Notes: generated by a model from the sequence alone, not told the origin. A stretch of 64,000 bases of DNA from an uncultured Collinsella sp. (GCA_900541055.1 UQHZ01000005.1:1-64000), one strand, 5' to 3'; positions 17,198-25,839 are shown, counted from the first letter of the stretch. Made by a program: numbers and translations.

Positions 17198-17681
17198 CCT
17201 GCGCATTGGCCATGGCTACGACGTCCACCGTCTGGTGGAGGGGCGTCGATGTATCATCGGCGGTGTCGACATTCCCTACGAGCGCGGCCTGCTGGGCCAC
17301 TCGGATGCCGATGTGCTCGCGCACGCCTTGGCCGACGCCATTCTGGGCGCCTGCCGCGGGGGAGACATCGGCAAGCTATTCCCCGATACCGACCCCGCCT
17401 ATGAGGGTGCCGATTCGATGGTGCTGCTCGCTCGCGTGATGGACTATGCGCGCGAGCTGGGCTTCGAGTTTGTCGATGCCGATTGCACCATTGCCTGTCA
17501 GCAACCCAAGATCACCCCGCACCGCGATGCCATGCGCGCCAACCTTGCCCATGCCCTGGGCGTTGACGTCGAAAACGTGGGCGTCGCCGCCACTACGACC
17601 GAAAAGCTCGGTTGGGAAGGCCAGGGCGAGGGAATCGGCGCCTGGGCCGTCTGCCTGCTACAGAAAACCGTTAAGGAGTAA
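17187..17681 (+). CDS. ispF: 2-C-methyl-D-erythritol 2,4-cyclodiphosphate synthase
   Basis: This 164-residue enzyme cyclises CDP-ME 2-phosphate, two steps after IspD. Metal ligands are visible as Asp12 and His14 (GYDVHRL) and His46 in GHSDADVLAHAL. The TTTEKLGWEGQGEGIGA segment near the C-terminus is diagnostic. The ATG at 17187 follows GGGAGAGGA; an in-frame ATG at 17154 lies deep inside ispD and lacks a ribosome site. IspE is not in the window. Confidence 0.95.
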   Translation: MFSNLRIGHGYDVHRLVEGRRCIIGGVDIPYERGLLGHSDADVLAHALADAILGACRGGDIGKLFPDTDPAYEGADSMVLLARVMDYARELGFEFVDADCTIACQQPKITPHRDAMRANLAHALGVDVENVGVAATTTEKLGWEGQGEGIGAWAVCLLQKTVKE

Positions 17682-17684
17682 CGA

Positions 17685-19151
17685 ATGCGTATCTACAACA
17701 GCGCTACCCATAAAAAGGAAGAGTTCCAGCCCATCGAGTCCGGCAAGGTCCACATGTACGTGTGCGGCCCCACGGTCTACGACAACATCCACATCGGCAA
17801 CGCCCGTACGTTCATCAGCTTTGACGTAATTCGTCGCTGGCTCATCGCGAGCGGCTACGAGGTCACATTCGCCCAGAACCTCACCGATGTCGATGACAAG
17901 ATCATCAAGCGCGCCAACGAGCAGGGCCGTACCGCCGCCGAGGTTGCGACGGAGTTCTCTGACAAGTTTATCGGCGTTATGCGCGCCGCCAACGTGCTCG
18001 ATCCCGATGTGCGTCCTCGCGCCACCAAGGAGATCGGCCCCATGATCGCCATGATTAAGACGCTTATCGAGCAGGGCCACGCTTACGCAGCCGATAACGG
18101 CGATGTGTACTTTGCCGTGCGCAGCGATCCCAACTATGGTCAGGTCTCGGGCCGCAATATCGACGACCTTATGGTTGGCGCGCGCATCGAGGAGAACGAG
18201 GACAAGAACGACCCGCTCGACTTTGCCCTGTGGAAGGCCGCCAAGCCCGGCGAGCCCAGCTGGCCGAGCCCCTGGGGCGAGGGCCGTCCCGGTTGGCACA
18301 CCGAGTGCGCCGCCATGGTGCATCGCTACCTGGGTACTCCGATCGACATCCACGGCGGCGGCTCCGACCTTGCCTTCCCGCATCACGAGAACGAGTGCGC
18401 CCAGGCCACCTGCGCCTGGCACCAGGGCTTCTCCAACACCTGGATGCACACGGGCATGCTGCTGGTAGACGGCGAGAAGATGTCCAAGTCGCTCGGCAAC
18501 TTCTTTACGCTGGCCGAGGTCCTCGAGCAGCACTCCGCTGCCGCCCTGCGCCTGCTGATGCTGCAGACGAGCTATCGCTCGCCGCTCGACTTTTCTTGGG
18601 AGCGCCTGGAGGGTGCCGAGAACTCGCTCACGCGTATCGCCGGTACGGTCGAGAACCTGCGCTGGGCCGCGAACCATGCGACGGCCGATGCCGATGAGGC
18701 AGCATCCGAGGCGTTTGCCGCCAAGGCCGCCGAGACCCGTGCCACCTTTAAGGAGTGCATGGACGACGACTTTAACACCGCCGGTGCCATGGGTGCCGTC
18801 TTTGGCTTTGTGACCGAGTGCAACCAGTACCTGGAGCAGGCGGGCGATGCTGCCGACAAGGCCGCAGTCCTGGCTGCCGCCGACACGCTGACCGAGCTGC
18901 TCGATACGTTTGGCGTTGAGCTTCCCGAGCCCAAGGTCGAGCTGCCGCTGGGTCTGCTGGGCGTTGCCGCCGGTCTGGTTGCCTATACGGGCGACGACGT
19001 GGACGAGGCTGCTGCCAAGATTCTCGAGGCCCGCGCCGAGGCCCGTGCCGCCAAGAACTGGGATCTGGCCGACGCCATCCGCGACCAGCTCAAGGACCTG
19101 GGCCTCACCATCGAGGATACGGCCGCGGGCACTCGTATTAAGAGTCTCTAG
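17685..19151 (+). CDS. cysS: Cysteinyl-tRNA synthetase
   Basis: This 488-residue class I synthetase charges tRNA-Cys. It has HIGN (36-39) in place of HIGH, and the KMSKS loop at 265-269. Zinc-site residues that select cysteine are present: Cys27 in YVCGPT, Cys in GWHTECAAM, and the His/Glu in HHENECAQ. A DALR-type helical domain follows from about 330. It starts three bases after ispF and probably belongs to the same transcript. The downstream palindrome at 19158-19260 may mark the transcript end. Confidence 0.96.
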   Translation: MRIYNSATHKKEEFQPIESGKVHMYVCGPTVYDNIHIGNARTFISFDVIRRWLIASGYEVTFAQNLTDVDDKIIKRANEQGRTAAEVATEFSDKFIGVMRAANVLDPDVRPRATKEIGPMIAMIKTLIEQGHAYAADNGDVYFAVRSDPNYGQVSGRNIDDLMVGARIEENEDKNDPLDFALWKAAKPGEPSWPSPWGEGRPGWHTECAAMVHRYLGTPIDIHGGGSDLAFPHHENECAQATCAWHQGFSNTWMHTGMLLVDGEKMSKSLGNFFTLAEVLEQHSAAALRLLMLQTSYRSPLDFSWERLEGAENSLTRIAGTVENLRWAANHATADADEAASEAFAAKAAETRATFKECMDDDFNTAGAMGAVFGFVTECNQYLEQAGDAADKAAVLAAADTLTELLDTFGVELPEPKVELPLGLLGVAAGLVAYTGDDVDEAAAKILEARAEARAAKNWDLADAIRDQLKDLGLTIEDTAAGTRIKSL

Positions 19152-19157
19152 TATTTG

Positions 19158-19260
19158 TCGACCGTTCGAGGTGCGGCAGATTGCCTTGAAAGAGGAGGGC
19201 ATAGACCTGGTGGTCATGCCCGACGATTGAAAGGCAAGGTGCCGTGGCTCGGACGGTCGA
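19158..19260. repeat. Nested palindromic repeat, family B, copy 1
   Basis: Outer arms TCGACCGTTCGAG (19158-19170) and CTCGGACGGTCGA (19248-19260) enclose a middle stem, GGGCATAGACC (19197-19207) with GGTCATGCCC (19212-19221). Its middle part aligns with the reverse complement of the element at 45395-45493, including the order GGCAGATTGCC, TTGAAA, GGCAT-GACC, TTGAAAGGC. Both copies also read as a short ALKxxGIDLxVMP peptide on one strand. Confidence 0.75.
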
Positions 19261-19294
19261 TTCTTGTTCGCTATCTATTTAAGGAGGCCGTCCT

Positions 19295-20209
19295 ATGGCC
19301 GACAATCGCAAGCGTGCGCCTCGTGGCGGCAAGCAGGCTGCTTCTGGCTCGCGTCCGATTCGCCGCAATGATCGCGCTGCCGCTCCCAAGGGCCAGCGCG
19401 ATCGCACCCAGGCCGCACGTCCGCAGCGCGATCGCAACCGCGACGCTGTCCAGGCTCCCAAGGGCGAGTTTATCGAAGGTCGTCGTGCTGCCGCCGAGGC
19501 GCTGCGCACTGGTTTTCCCGTCAAGTGCGCGCTCATCGCCGAGGGCGGGGAGCGCGATGCCGCCTTGTCGCGCCTGATCGATGACCTCAATGCCGCGGGT
19601 GTCCGCATTAAGTACGTGCCGCGTGCACGGCTCGATGCGCTGTCGAGCCATGGCGCTCACCAGGGCATTGCGCTCGAGGTGGGTAATTTCCCCTATGCCG
19701 ATGTCGCCGATATCCTCGACCGCGCGGGTGACGGCCCGGCGCTCGTCGTGGTACTCGACCATGTGACCGACGACGGCAACTTTGGCGCCATCGTACGCTC
19801 CGCCGAGGTCGTGGGCGCGGCCGGTGTCATCATTGCCAACAAGCGCGCTGCCGGCGTGACCGTTGGCAGCTACAAGACTTCCGCCGGCGCCGTCATGCAT
19901 CTGCCTATCGCGCAGGTTCCCAATATCGCCCGTGCACTCGACGACCTCAAGGCCGGTGGCTTTTGGGTGGGCGGTGCCTCCGAGCACGCCGAGGGCAGCT
20001 GCTGGGATGCCCCCTTCGAGGGCCGCGTGGCGCTCGTCATGGGCTCCGAGAGCGACGGCATCTCGCGCCTGGTGCTCGAGAAATGCGACTTTTTGACCAA
20101 GCTTCCCCAGCGCGGCATGACCGAGAGTCTCAACGTTGCCCAGGCGACCACCGCGCTGTGCTTTGAGTGGCTGCGCCGCAATGCCGGCGAGCTCATGGGG
20201 GAGGAGTAG
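19295..20209 (+). CDS. rlmB: 23S rRNA 2'-O-methyltransferase RlmB (SpoU family)
   Basis: This 304-residue protein is expected to methylate the 2'-OH of G2251 in 23S rRNA using SAM. Residues 1-55 are a basic, disordered tail rich in Arg/Lys/Pro. A small L30e-like substrate-binding domain begins at FIEGRRAAAEAL. The SPOUT trefoil knot carries the three family motifs: DHVTDDGNFGAIVRSAEVVGA, MGSESDGISRL, and PQRGMTESLNVAQATTALC. AAGGAGG precedes the start closely. The basic extension is longer than in Bacillus RlmB. yacP follows after three bases. Confidence 0.92.
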   Translation: MADNRKRAPRGGKQAASGSRPIRRNDRAAAPKGQRDRTQAARPQRDRNRDAVQAPKGEFIEGRRAAAEALRTGFPVKCALIAEGGERDAALSRLIDDLNAAGVRIKYVPRARLDALSSHGAHQGIALEVGNFPYADVADILDRAGDGPALVVVLDHVTDDGNFGAIVRSAEVVGAAGVIIANKRAAGVTVGSYKTSAGAVMHLPIAQVPNIARALDDLKAGGFWVGGASEHAEGSCWDAPFEGRVALVMGSESDGISRLVLEKCDFLTKLPQRGMTESLNVAQATTALCFEWLRRNAGELMGEE

Positions 20210-20212
20210 CGC

Positions 20213-20890
20213 ATGTCCAAGAAGAACCGCGCCAAGTCCAAGGCCAAGCGCTTTGGCGAGGGCTCGGCCAAGCCGATTGTTTCGGCTGCGACCTATGGCG
20301 TGGGCGGCAATGCGTTTGCGCAGGCTATCGCCGACCCAGTCTCGACGGTGCACTCCAATAAGCCTGAGCTGCTGGTGGTCGACGGTTACAACGTGATCCA
20401 CTGCACGCCGCGCTACGAAAAGCTCGTGTACGACCATTCCGACGATCCGTATTCCAGCGACGTTCACGATATGGCGCGCACCGCGCTCATCAACGATGTT
20501 GCGGCGTTTGCCCAGGGCCGCTACGAGGCCGTGATCGTGTTTGACGGTGCGGGCAATATCTCCAGCGAGCGCCCCAACCTGCCGGCCCGTGGCGTGCGCA
20601 TCGAGTTTTCGCCGACGGGCGTATCGGCCGATACCGTGGTGCAGAAGCTCTGCATCGAGGCACGCGAGGAAGGCCGCGCGTGCTCCGTGGTGTCGAGCGA
20701 CGGCACGATTCAGGCCGTCGTCATGGGCAAGGGTGTCACGCGCATATCGAGCCGCATGCTGGTGGACGAGATCAAACAGATCGATAACGACGTTCACGAG
20801 GCAGAGGAAGCTCCGCAGATCAAGATGACTCTGGGCAGCCGCCTGAGCCCCGATGCCCTGGCAAAACTCAAGGCCCTTCGCGGGAGGTAG
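20213..20890 (+). CDS. NYN-domain ribonuclease, YacP/Rae1-like
   Basis: This 225-residue protein has a lysine-rich N-terminal tail. Its NYN (PIN-like) domain begins at LLVVDGYNVIH (about 56), with further acidic residues at VIVFDGAGN and VVSSDGTIQ, which together form the metal site. In Bacillus the YacP protein Rae1 cuts mRNA in the ribosomal A site. The neighbourhood is the same as in Bacillus (cysS, rlmB, yacP), which supports orthology. The start follows GGGGGAGGAG, and the gene overlaps no other. Confidence 0.85.
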   Translation: MSKKNRAKSKAKRFGEGSAKPIVSAATYGVGGNAFAQAIADPVSTVHSNKPELLVVDGYNVIHCTPRYEKLVYDHSDDPYSSDVHDMARTALINDVAAFAQGRYEAVIVFDGAGNISSERPNLPARGVRIEFSPTGVSADTVVQKLCIEAREEGRACSVVSSDGTIQAVVMGKGVTRISSRMLVDEIKQIDNDVHEAEEAPQIKMTLGSRLSPDALAKLKALRGR

Positions 20891-20917
20891 GGAAGTTGGC
20901 GGGGCAATGCTGCCTCG

Positions 20918-22258
20918 CTAACTCCATTCAGCGATGTCGATCATTCTTTCGAGGCGCCACGTTAGCGCCTCTTTTAGATATGGCAGCCTTGCCGTGAGCG
21001 CGTCGTTTCTGGAAAGAATCTCGATTGCCTCGTCAACGAAGCCTTCGAGTTTGTCACCGTCAAACCAGCCCATGTCCTCGACGAGCAACATTTGTTTGGC
21101 GGGGCTTGAATGAAATTGTGCGCTGGTAAAACTGTGCTCTCCCGCCCTAAGCTCCTCTAGTGATATGTTGCACCAGAGCGATGAGCCCGAATCGAAGATG
21201 GGGGCAGGTCTGCAGGCTTGCGTGTTTACGTTTCGCACGAGGCCGAAGTTGCGCCAATGACGATCGTAGTTGGCAATGATGTCGTCACATACGATCATGC
21301 GGTCAAGGGCATCCTTGACGCCTGTCACCCCGAGCTCCTCGCAGTTTGCTACATATCGCTCGTAGTCGGTTAGCCGTTCATCTGCGTTTGCGTGCTGGTT
21401 TACATAGAACGCAGGGACATACTCTTCTTCATCAGTTAAGAAGACATCGCATGTGCTCAGGGCGGAAGTGCCCGTGCCCTCGAGCGAGTAAGGCACATAA
21501 TCGCAGGCGTTTAGGATGCGACGGTGGAGCGCGGTCGCCACCAGCTCGTTATAAGGTTCCTGGTCCAGGTGCGCTCCTGCCTTATGCAGAATTCGACGTT
21601 CGCCCTCGCACGTCCAGTACTTTTGAAGATTGCCGTCCGAGGTGTTATCGGGCTTTGCGGCAGCCGCTTTTCCCTCTGGGGCAAAGGGTGCAATGGACAG
21701 TGAGACGTCATCAAAGGCGTTATTGAAGAAGTTGATATCCTCCCAGGTGAGACCGGAACCTTGGGGCCTAATCCAATACTGGTCGGATAAGGAGAGGCCG
21801 AGATTTCGCTGGACGAGTTCATCGGGAACATCGACTGCGGCTTCTGCAAGCAGGGAGGCTAGCCCAATGCGTGCGAGCGGGATACCGCGGCCGCGCCACC
21901 AGATGCGGAAGGAGTCTAGCGATATGGGGCTATTAGGGCCAAATACTCCAATAGGGGCGTGGGCGTAATCGATGTCGGCACCGATGTGGGTAAAGTCTTT
22001 TCGCGATGTGCTGTAGACCAGCTGAGCGACTTCGTACGTGCGGTTCATGAGGGTGAACGCGATCTCGCTCTTACCGTGGCCGCGGCGGGGACGTCCCCCC
22101 GTTTTGGTCACAGAGCGGAGTCGCGTGTCGACGCTGTCTTTGTCGATGAGCCATACACCAGAAGCCTTGCGGGCCTCAAGTGCTTCGTTTTTTATGAGCT
22201 CCTGCACCCTGCGCGGAGTGATGCCGAGCAGTTCGGCTGCTTCCTTGGTAGTAAGCAT
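20918..22258 (-). CDS. HTH domain fused to a HipA-like kinase
   Basis: This 446-residue protein is not a known named gene. Residues 1-45 form a MerR/excisionase-type helix-turn-helix (LTTKEAAELLGITPRRVQEL, then GVWLIDKDSVD). A basic linker (GGRPRRGHGK) follows. Residues about 65-195 are weakly HipA_N-like. Residues about 205-420 resemble a HipA/CtkA kinase: YDRHWRNFG (catalytic Asp332, Asn337) and APIFDSGSSLW (metal-binding Asp356), with an earlier Lys in RRILHKAG as the ATP lysine candidate. It would join antitoxin-like DNA binding and toxin-like kinase activity in one chain. The start at 22258 follows AAGGG; an earlier frame start lies inside the operator. The long inverted repeat upstream suggests autoregulation. 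It looks AT-richer than the neighbouring housekeeping genes. Confidence 0.75.
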   Translation of the reverse strand: MLTTKEAAELLGITPRRVQELIKNEALEARKASGVWLIDKDSVDTRLRSVTKTGGRPRRGHGKSEIAFTLMNRTYEVAQLVYSTSRKDFTHIGADIDYAHAPIGVFGPNSPISLDSFRIWWRGRGIPLARIGLASLLAEAAVDVPDELVQRNLGLSLSDQYWIRPQGSGLTWEDINFFNNAFDDVSLSIAPFAPEGKAAAAKPDNTSDGNLQKYWTCEGERRILHKAGAHLDQEPYNELVATALHRRILNACDYVPYSLEGTGTSALSTCDVFLTDEEEYVPAFYVNQHANADERLTDYERYVANCEELGVTGVKDALDRMIVCDDIIANYDRHWRNFGLVRNVNTQACRPAPIFDSGSSLWCNISLEELRAGEHSFTSAQFHSSPAKQMLLVEDMGWFDGDKLEGFVDEAIEILSRNDALTARLPYLKEALTWRLERMIDIAEWS

Positions 22259-22261
22259 CGC

Positions 22262-22336
22262 GAAACCCTTCGTTAGAACGAATAGTTTTATATATAGCAA
22301 TTGTAATTAAAACTATTCGTTCTGACGAATGGTTTT
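22262..22336. promoter_or_regulatory. Long inverted-repeat operator upstream of the HTH-kinase
   Basis: Arms at 22262-22290 and 22308-22336 match at about 26 of 29 positions around an AT-rich 17-base centre. The core CGTTAGAACGAATAGTTTTA (22271-22290) is nearly perfect in its inverse. It overlaps the region where the promoter of the minus-strand gene must lie. It may be bound by the N-terminal HTH of that protein. Confidence 0.7.
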
Positions 22337-22420
22337 GAGATGTGGTCGGTCGAAGGGTCTGTTGCGCCCCGTCCGCAATTCCTTTATTCTTAACAGGCTT
22401 CGCGCGAAAGCGCCAAGTGT

Positions 22421-22495
22421 GCCAGTGTGGCGCAACGGTAGCGCAACTGATTTGTAATCAGTGGGTTGCAGGTTCGATTCCTGTCACTGGCTCCA
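22421..22495 (+). tRNA. tRNA-Thr(UGU), CCA encoded
   Basis: The acceptor stem GCCAGTG/CACTGGC, the anticodon loop ttTGTaa and the T-loop GGTTCGATTCC are intact, with CCA at 22493-22495. It is a single-gene unit with its own terminator. It lies at the left edge of the accessory block, a common integration position, but no duplicated 3' tRNA end was seen. Confidence 0.95.
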
Positions 22496-22504
22496 TGAGA
22501 GTTT

Positions 22505-22545
22505 CGGGCTCTGTTCCCTTGTGGGACAGGGCCCGTTTCTATTTA
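22505..22545 (+). terminator. Terminator after tRNA-Thr
   Basis: CGGGCtCTGTtCCC pairs with GGGACAGgGCCCG, followed by TTTCTATTT, starting 10 bases after the tRNA. Confidence 0.8.
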
Positions 22546-22590
22546 TGTCTATAAGTCAGCGGGTGTGGCGCCAACCAAGCTTCAGGTTTG

Positions 22591-22726
22591 TCTCGATCTG
22601 TAACACGAAGGGGCGGAAAACCGTTCTTACTGTTACAGATCGAGATGGAAGGTTGAGGATCTGTCCATTTGTTTCAATCTGTAACAGTTAGGAGGAAATA
22701 ACCTGCCTAGTTGTTACAGATTGAGA
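22591..22726. repeat. Palindrome array, left side: units A and B
   Basis: Two 55-bp palindromes start 81 bp apart. Unit A (22591-22645) has perfect 15-bp arms, TCTCGATCTGTAACA and its reverse complement. Unit B (22672-22726) has TTTCAATCTGTAACA with one mismatch in its partner. The loops are about 25 bases. The same unit returns three times at 26919-27130. The rest of 22496-23105 holds a terminator hairpin and no supportable gene. Confidence 0.85.
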
Positions 22727-22784
22727 CAATGCAGGGGGCTAACCATTTTGGCTGGTGCTGCGCAAAAGAATCTGGTTGATGTTA

Positions 22785-22816
22785 GAGAAAAAGCCCCGCC
22801 CATTTGGGCGGGGCTA
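22785..22816 (-). terminator. Terminator for the minus-strand gene at 23106
   Basis: A perfect hairpin AGCCCCGCCC-ATTT... (22792-22815) is followed on the minus strand by TTTTTCTC (the A-run at 22786-22791 on +). It is about 290 bases past the stop of the 281-residue gene. Confidence 0.75.
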
Positions 22817-23105
22817 ACAGACCTGCTCGTCTACCCCCTACGACGTCGTAACTGTAACCATTGTCATCGGGGAGGGGATCGTCGCCTGGGTTTAACAGAT
22901 AGTCTTCTTCGGATTCATAAATGTTGGTTGCGGAGATACTGTTCTTGTAACCACATTCAGTGCAAACTCACGTGTACTTGTGATCGTCAAAACTTGGCTG
23001 ATTGCTGAGATGGGCGTTGCAACGATCGCATCACCAATCAACATCGGGAAATCTATCGCTCATATCTACACCCCTTTATCGCCAGTTGATATGAGCGATA
23101 AAAAA

Positions 23106-23951
23106 TTACTTGTCGAGCCTGATGAGTGCCTGTTCAACGTTGCTCGTCATGTTGTTTTGCTGCGATGCGGCAAGATGGCAGGAAGTGCGAACCACACAGG
23201 TGCCAACAACCTTGTGCGAACCGGGGTCTAAGATCGAATTGCCGTCAAAGCTGCTCAAGTACTCATCGCGTTTTTTGGCATCTTTGACGTTTGCGTACAC
23301 CTCGACGGCTCCGCCGGCATCGCATCCGCCGTCCACGACGGGGGTGTAATCTCCGCTAAGATACACGTCGGAAGAGTCGACCAAATCGGAATTAAAGTAG
23401 ACGCATGCGGTGTAACCGCCCTGTTTGCCCAACTTATTATTTGGATCGTTGCCCTCCGAAACAGCTTCCAGTGCCGTGATGTTGGCAATGCCCGTGAGCC
23501 GTTGCAGGATGAATTGCTCTGAGGGGTTGGTCACCTGCTTGAGCTGGTCGATGCTGTCTTGAAGGTTGGATTTGGCGGTGGAAAGATCGCCGATGACGGA
23601 ATCGTATTTTCCCATCTTGTCGATCTTCTTTGCCATAGTGTTTATCTCGTCGGTATTACCTGGCATTGCGGGGATATCTTCTTTGGCGGCCTGAGCTTGG
23701 GCTACCGCATTGGTCGCGGAATCAGACGTCGACGAATCATAGGGCTTATCCTTCGATTTGTTCAGTTCCTGAAGCTCTTTGATTGCGGCGTCTAAGTCAT
23801 CATTGCGGCTTTGAAGTCCGTCGGCAGCGGTGTTGAAGGCCTCAACCGCTGCATTGTGCGGTATCTGGTAATTGACGTACCAGTACGCTCCGATAGCAAC
23901 GATTAAGACCGCGACGACAGAGACGATGACTGTCCTTTTCTTTTTGTCCAT
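23106..23951 (-). CDS. Membrane-anchored protein of unknown function
   Basis: This 281-residue protein is not recognised. Residues 1-6 are basic (MDKKKR) and 7-28 form one membrane helix, so the rest is probably outside the cell. Residues 30-165 are polar and rich in Asp, Asn, Lys, Ala and Gln, with a helical, coiled-coil-like pattern. Residues 170-265 form a compact-looking domain with four cysteines (YTACVYF, GGCDAGG, GTCVVRTSCH) that could make disulphides. A good ribosome site (GGAAAGGAG) precedes the ATG. It looks AT-richer than the housekeeping genes. It may sense or bind something at the surface; no function is claimed. Confidence 0.75.
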   Translation of the reverse strand: MDKKKRTVIVSVVAVLIVAIGAYWYVNYQIPHNAAVEAFNTAADGLQSRNDDLDAAIKELQELNKSKDKPYDSSTSDSATNAVAQAQAAKEDIPAMPGNTDEINTMAKKIDKMGKYDSVIGDLSTAKSNLQDSIDQLKQVTNPSEQFILQRLTGIANITALEAVSEGNDPNNKLGKQGGYTACVYFNSDLVDSSDVYLSGDYTPVVDGGCDAGGAVEVYANVKDAKKRDEYLSSFDGNSILDPGSHKVVGTCVVRTSCHLAASQQNNMTSNVEQALIRLDK

Positions 23952-24261
23952 AATGAGTGCTCTCCTTTCCCGATATGAAAATGCTAGCGCTTTCTGGCTA
24001 TTCCGCAGATGCCATGGCTTTCTATTCGGTAAACGGGTTCCTCTCTTGCTGCGACATCAGTCGAATAACTGCGCGCTTGAACTGAGGCCGCCCGAAATGA
24101 CGGTGGATGCGATGGGGGTGGCGAGGCAGTGCGTGACCGAGTGAGTCTACTTGCACATATGGGTATGGTGGACGAATGGTAAGACTAAGCTGGCGAAAAG
24201 CGAACCTGGTGCTCCTTGTCGGATTGGATTGTGCCGATTTCATTAGGCATCACACGGCAAA
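23952..24261. other. Intergenic region, nothing supportable
   Basis: This 310-base stretch lies upstream of the minus-strand gene at 23106 and downstream of that at 24262. It presumably holds a promoter for the former. The one small open frame (24022-24243, minus) lacks a ribosome site and resembles no protein I know. Confidence 0.5.
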
Positions 24262-24765
24262 TTATCGGTATAACACGTCGAATTCAATTGTGTGAATGCG
24301 TGCGTTGTCGGGACCGGCGTCAATCGTAGAATGTTCGGCGTCGCTCACTTCTGCCAAGACTTTATGGCCGCCGTTGATCCTATCGACGATTTTCATGACG
24401 GCTGCCTCTTCTTCTGCCGTCGCGCTCCAGGGGATGTCGCAGAGTTTTTCGCCGTCTTCAGAGATAGCGTCGAGCCAAGCAGCATCCTTTGGAATGTCGG
24501 GGTCTTGTTCGAATCGAAGGATGGCTCCAGGTTTAAGCGCTTCGCGCTGGACTTCTACCTCATCTGGTTCGTACATCCAATCGGTGCCTTCAAATTCCTT
24601 TTCCCAAAGGTATCCGTATCCGATTGTTTTCACGCTTACAATGTACGTTTTGCCAGAAGAGAGGCCGATGGCTGTTTTCGGCTTAATAAAGAATGCTCCG
24701 AAAGCTGAGGCCGCGAGAACCGTAAATCCGCGTCGAGTTAATTCAAGTTCTTCTAAGTTGCCCAT
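24262..24765 (-). CDS. Small protein with a Tat-like leader and a possible HIRAN-like domain
   Basis: This 167-residue protein is not firmly recognised. Residues 9-35 read LTRRGFTVLAASAFGAFF, a twin-arginine motif (T-R-R-G-F) plus a hydrophobic stretch, as in Tat signals or anchors. Residues 45-165 have a pattern like HIRAN domains: a hydrophobic strand (YIVSVKTIG), then EQDPDIPKDAAWLDAISEDGEKLCDIPW and KVLAEVSDAEH. HIRAN domains bind single-stranded DNA ends in helicases, which would be odd for an exported protein, so either reading may be wrong. The start at 24765 follows GAAGGAGAT; an earlier in-frame codon has no such site. Confidence 0.65.
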   Translation of the reverse strand: MGNLEELELTRRGFTVLAASAFGAFFIKPKTAIGLSSGKTYIVSVKTIGYGYLWEKEFEGTDWMYEPDEVEVQREALKPGAILRFEQDPDIPKDAAWLDAISEDGEKLCDIPWSATAEEEAAVMKIVDRINGGHKVLAEVSDAEHSTIDAGPDNARIHTIEFDVLYR

Positions 24766-25128
24766 TTGGATCTCCTTCTTTAAGAGCGGGCTGTTCGTTA
24801 TTGAGAAAAATAGACGTTCGTGGGGATATAAAACTGCAGCCAATTCCCTCTGCTCAATGACGTTGGAAGCTCTAATACAATCGATGCGCTAATACCAATC
24901 TGGCTTTGAATATTGAAGGTAGACATGAACACGGAGCACTCCTCGATTCGCTCACTGCACTCACCGATTAATAGACGTTTCGCTGTTACGTTTTACGCTG
25001 CAAGAATTAGACTGCTTGCTTAGGTGTTAGAGGCATTCGGCATAGACATGAGAAGCCGCGCCAAGTGCCTGGTGCTTCTTGAAAGTCGTGGCCGATCCGG
25101 AAAGCGGAATGGCGAAAGGAATAGTTGG
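24766..25128. other. Divergent intergenic region
   Basis: This 363-base stretch separates the minus-strand gene at 24262 from the plus-strand operon at 25129, so it must hold two divergent promoters. It is AT-rich by eye. I could not fix a convincing -35/-10 pair or operator. Confidence 0.5.
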
Positions 25129-25839
25129 ATGGCTGTAAATCTTAGAAACGTAAAAGATACGGTGAACCTTGCGGCGGAGGTCCTGGGTGCTGCGGCCGCC
25201 GTCATTGAGGGTGCAAAGCAGCTCGGTGTCGATGTTGATGCCGTCGGCGGTGCCGTAAAGGATGCGGCGGGCGGTGCTGCTAACGGCGCTCGTGTCGTTG
25301 CCGATGGTATTGGTAAGGGGTTCGGCGCGGCGGCCGATGGCGTCGGCGCGGCAGTTGGCGCACTGGGCGGTGCTGCGAAAGCGTTTCAGGATTCAAGAGA
25401 AGCTGCCGAGGCTCGTAAGAAGATCAACGCTGCAAGGCAATCGATTTTTGAAGGAGCGTCGACGGTGATGCCCCTACACAAGTTTGTCTGTCAGCAGGAC
25501 AAAGCTGCCGATGCTGCGTTTAACGGTTTCGATATGCCCGGCTGTTACCTTATCGCAAAGTATCAAAAGGGCGACCACGATAAGAACTACAGCGATTACC
25601 TGGGTATTTACGTTGGTTCGAGCGAGCACATGTCGGAGGATATCGTATCCACGCCCACGCGCCAGGGCGATCCGGACGTTTATGCCGACTACAAGTACCA
25701 TCAAAATGTGATGCTGTTTGTGTTCCCCTGCGAGCTGAAAGACCTCGAAGAGCGTCGTGATCTTCTTCTGCGCTCGTTTGATGGCAAGAGGCTCTACAAC
25801 GACGCTGATGCCTCCCTTAGCCGATGGGGCGACAGATGA
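25129..25839 (+). CDS. GIY-YIG-like domain protein with a Gly/Ala-rich N-terminus
   Basis: This 236-residue protein is not a named family I can place. Residues 1-95 are almost entirely small and hydrophobic (repeated G-A-A, GAVKDAAGGAANGARVVADG, GVGAAVGALGGAAKA), like a glycine-zipper or membrane-inserting helix pair. Residues about 136-220 resemble a GIY-YIG nuclease fold: GCYLIAKY (the first strand), then YLGIYVGSS (157-165), and VYADYKYHQNVMLFVF later. The classical catalytic Arg and Glu are not obvious, so it may be inactive or divergent. The start at 25129 follows GAAAGGAA; the longer frame from 25024 has no ribosome site. It shares an ATGA overlap with the next gene. Confidence 0.7.
   Translation: MAVNLRNVKDTVNLAAEVLGAAAAVIEGAKQLGVDVDAVGGAVKDAAGGAANGARVVADGIGKGFGAAADGVGAAVGALGGAAKAFQDSREAAEARKKINAARQSIFEGASTVMPLHKFVCQQDKAADAAFNGFDMPGCYLIAKYQKGDHDKNYSDYLGIYVGSSEHMSEDIVSTPTRQGDPDVYADYKYHQNVMLFVFPCELKDLEERRDLLLRSFDGKRLYNDADASLSRWGDR

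Noticed and set aside
22421..22495. tRNA-Thr as attachment site of an integrative element
   Set aside because: No copy of the tRNA 3' end was found at the right side of the block and there is no integrase gene in the window.
22721..23008. A 95-codon plus-strand open frame
   Set aside because: It runs through a palindrome arm and a terminator hairpin and has no start signal.
24022..24243. A 73-codon minus-strand open frame in the 310-base gap
   Set aside because: It lacks a ribosome site, is rich in Arg/His/Pro and resembles no known protein.
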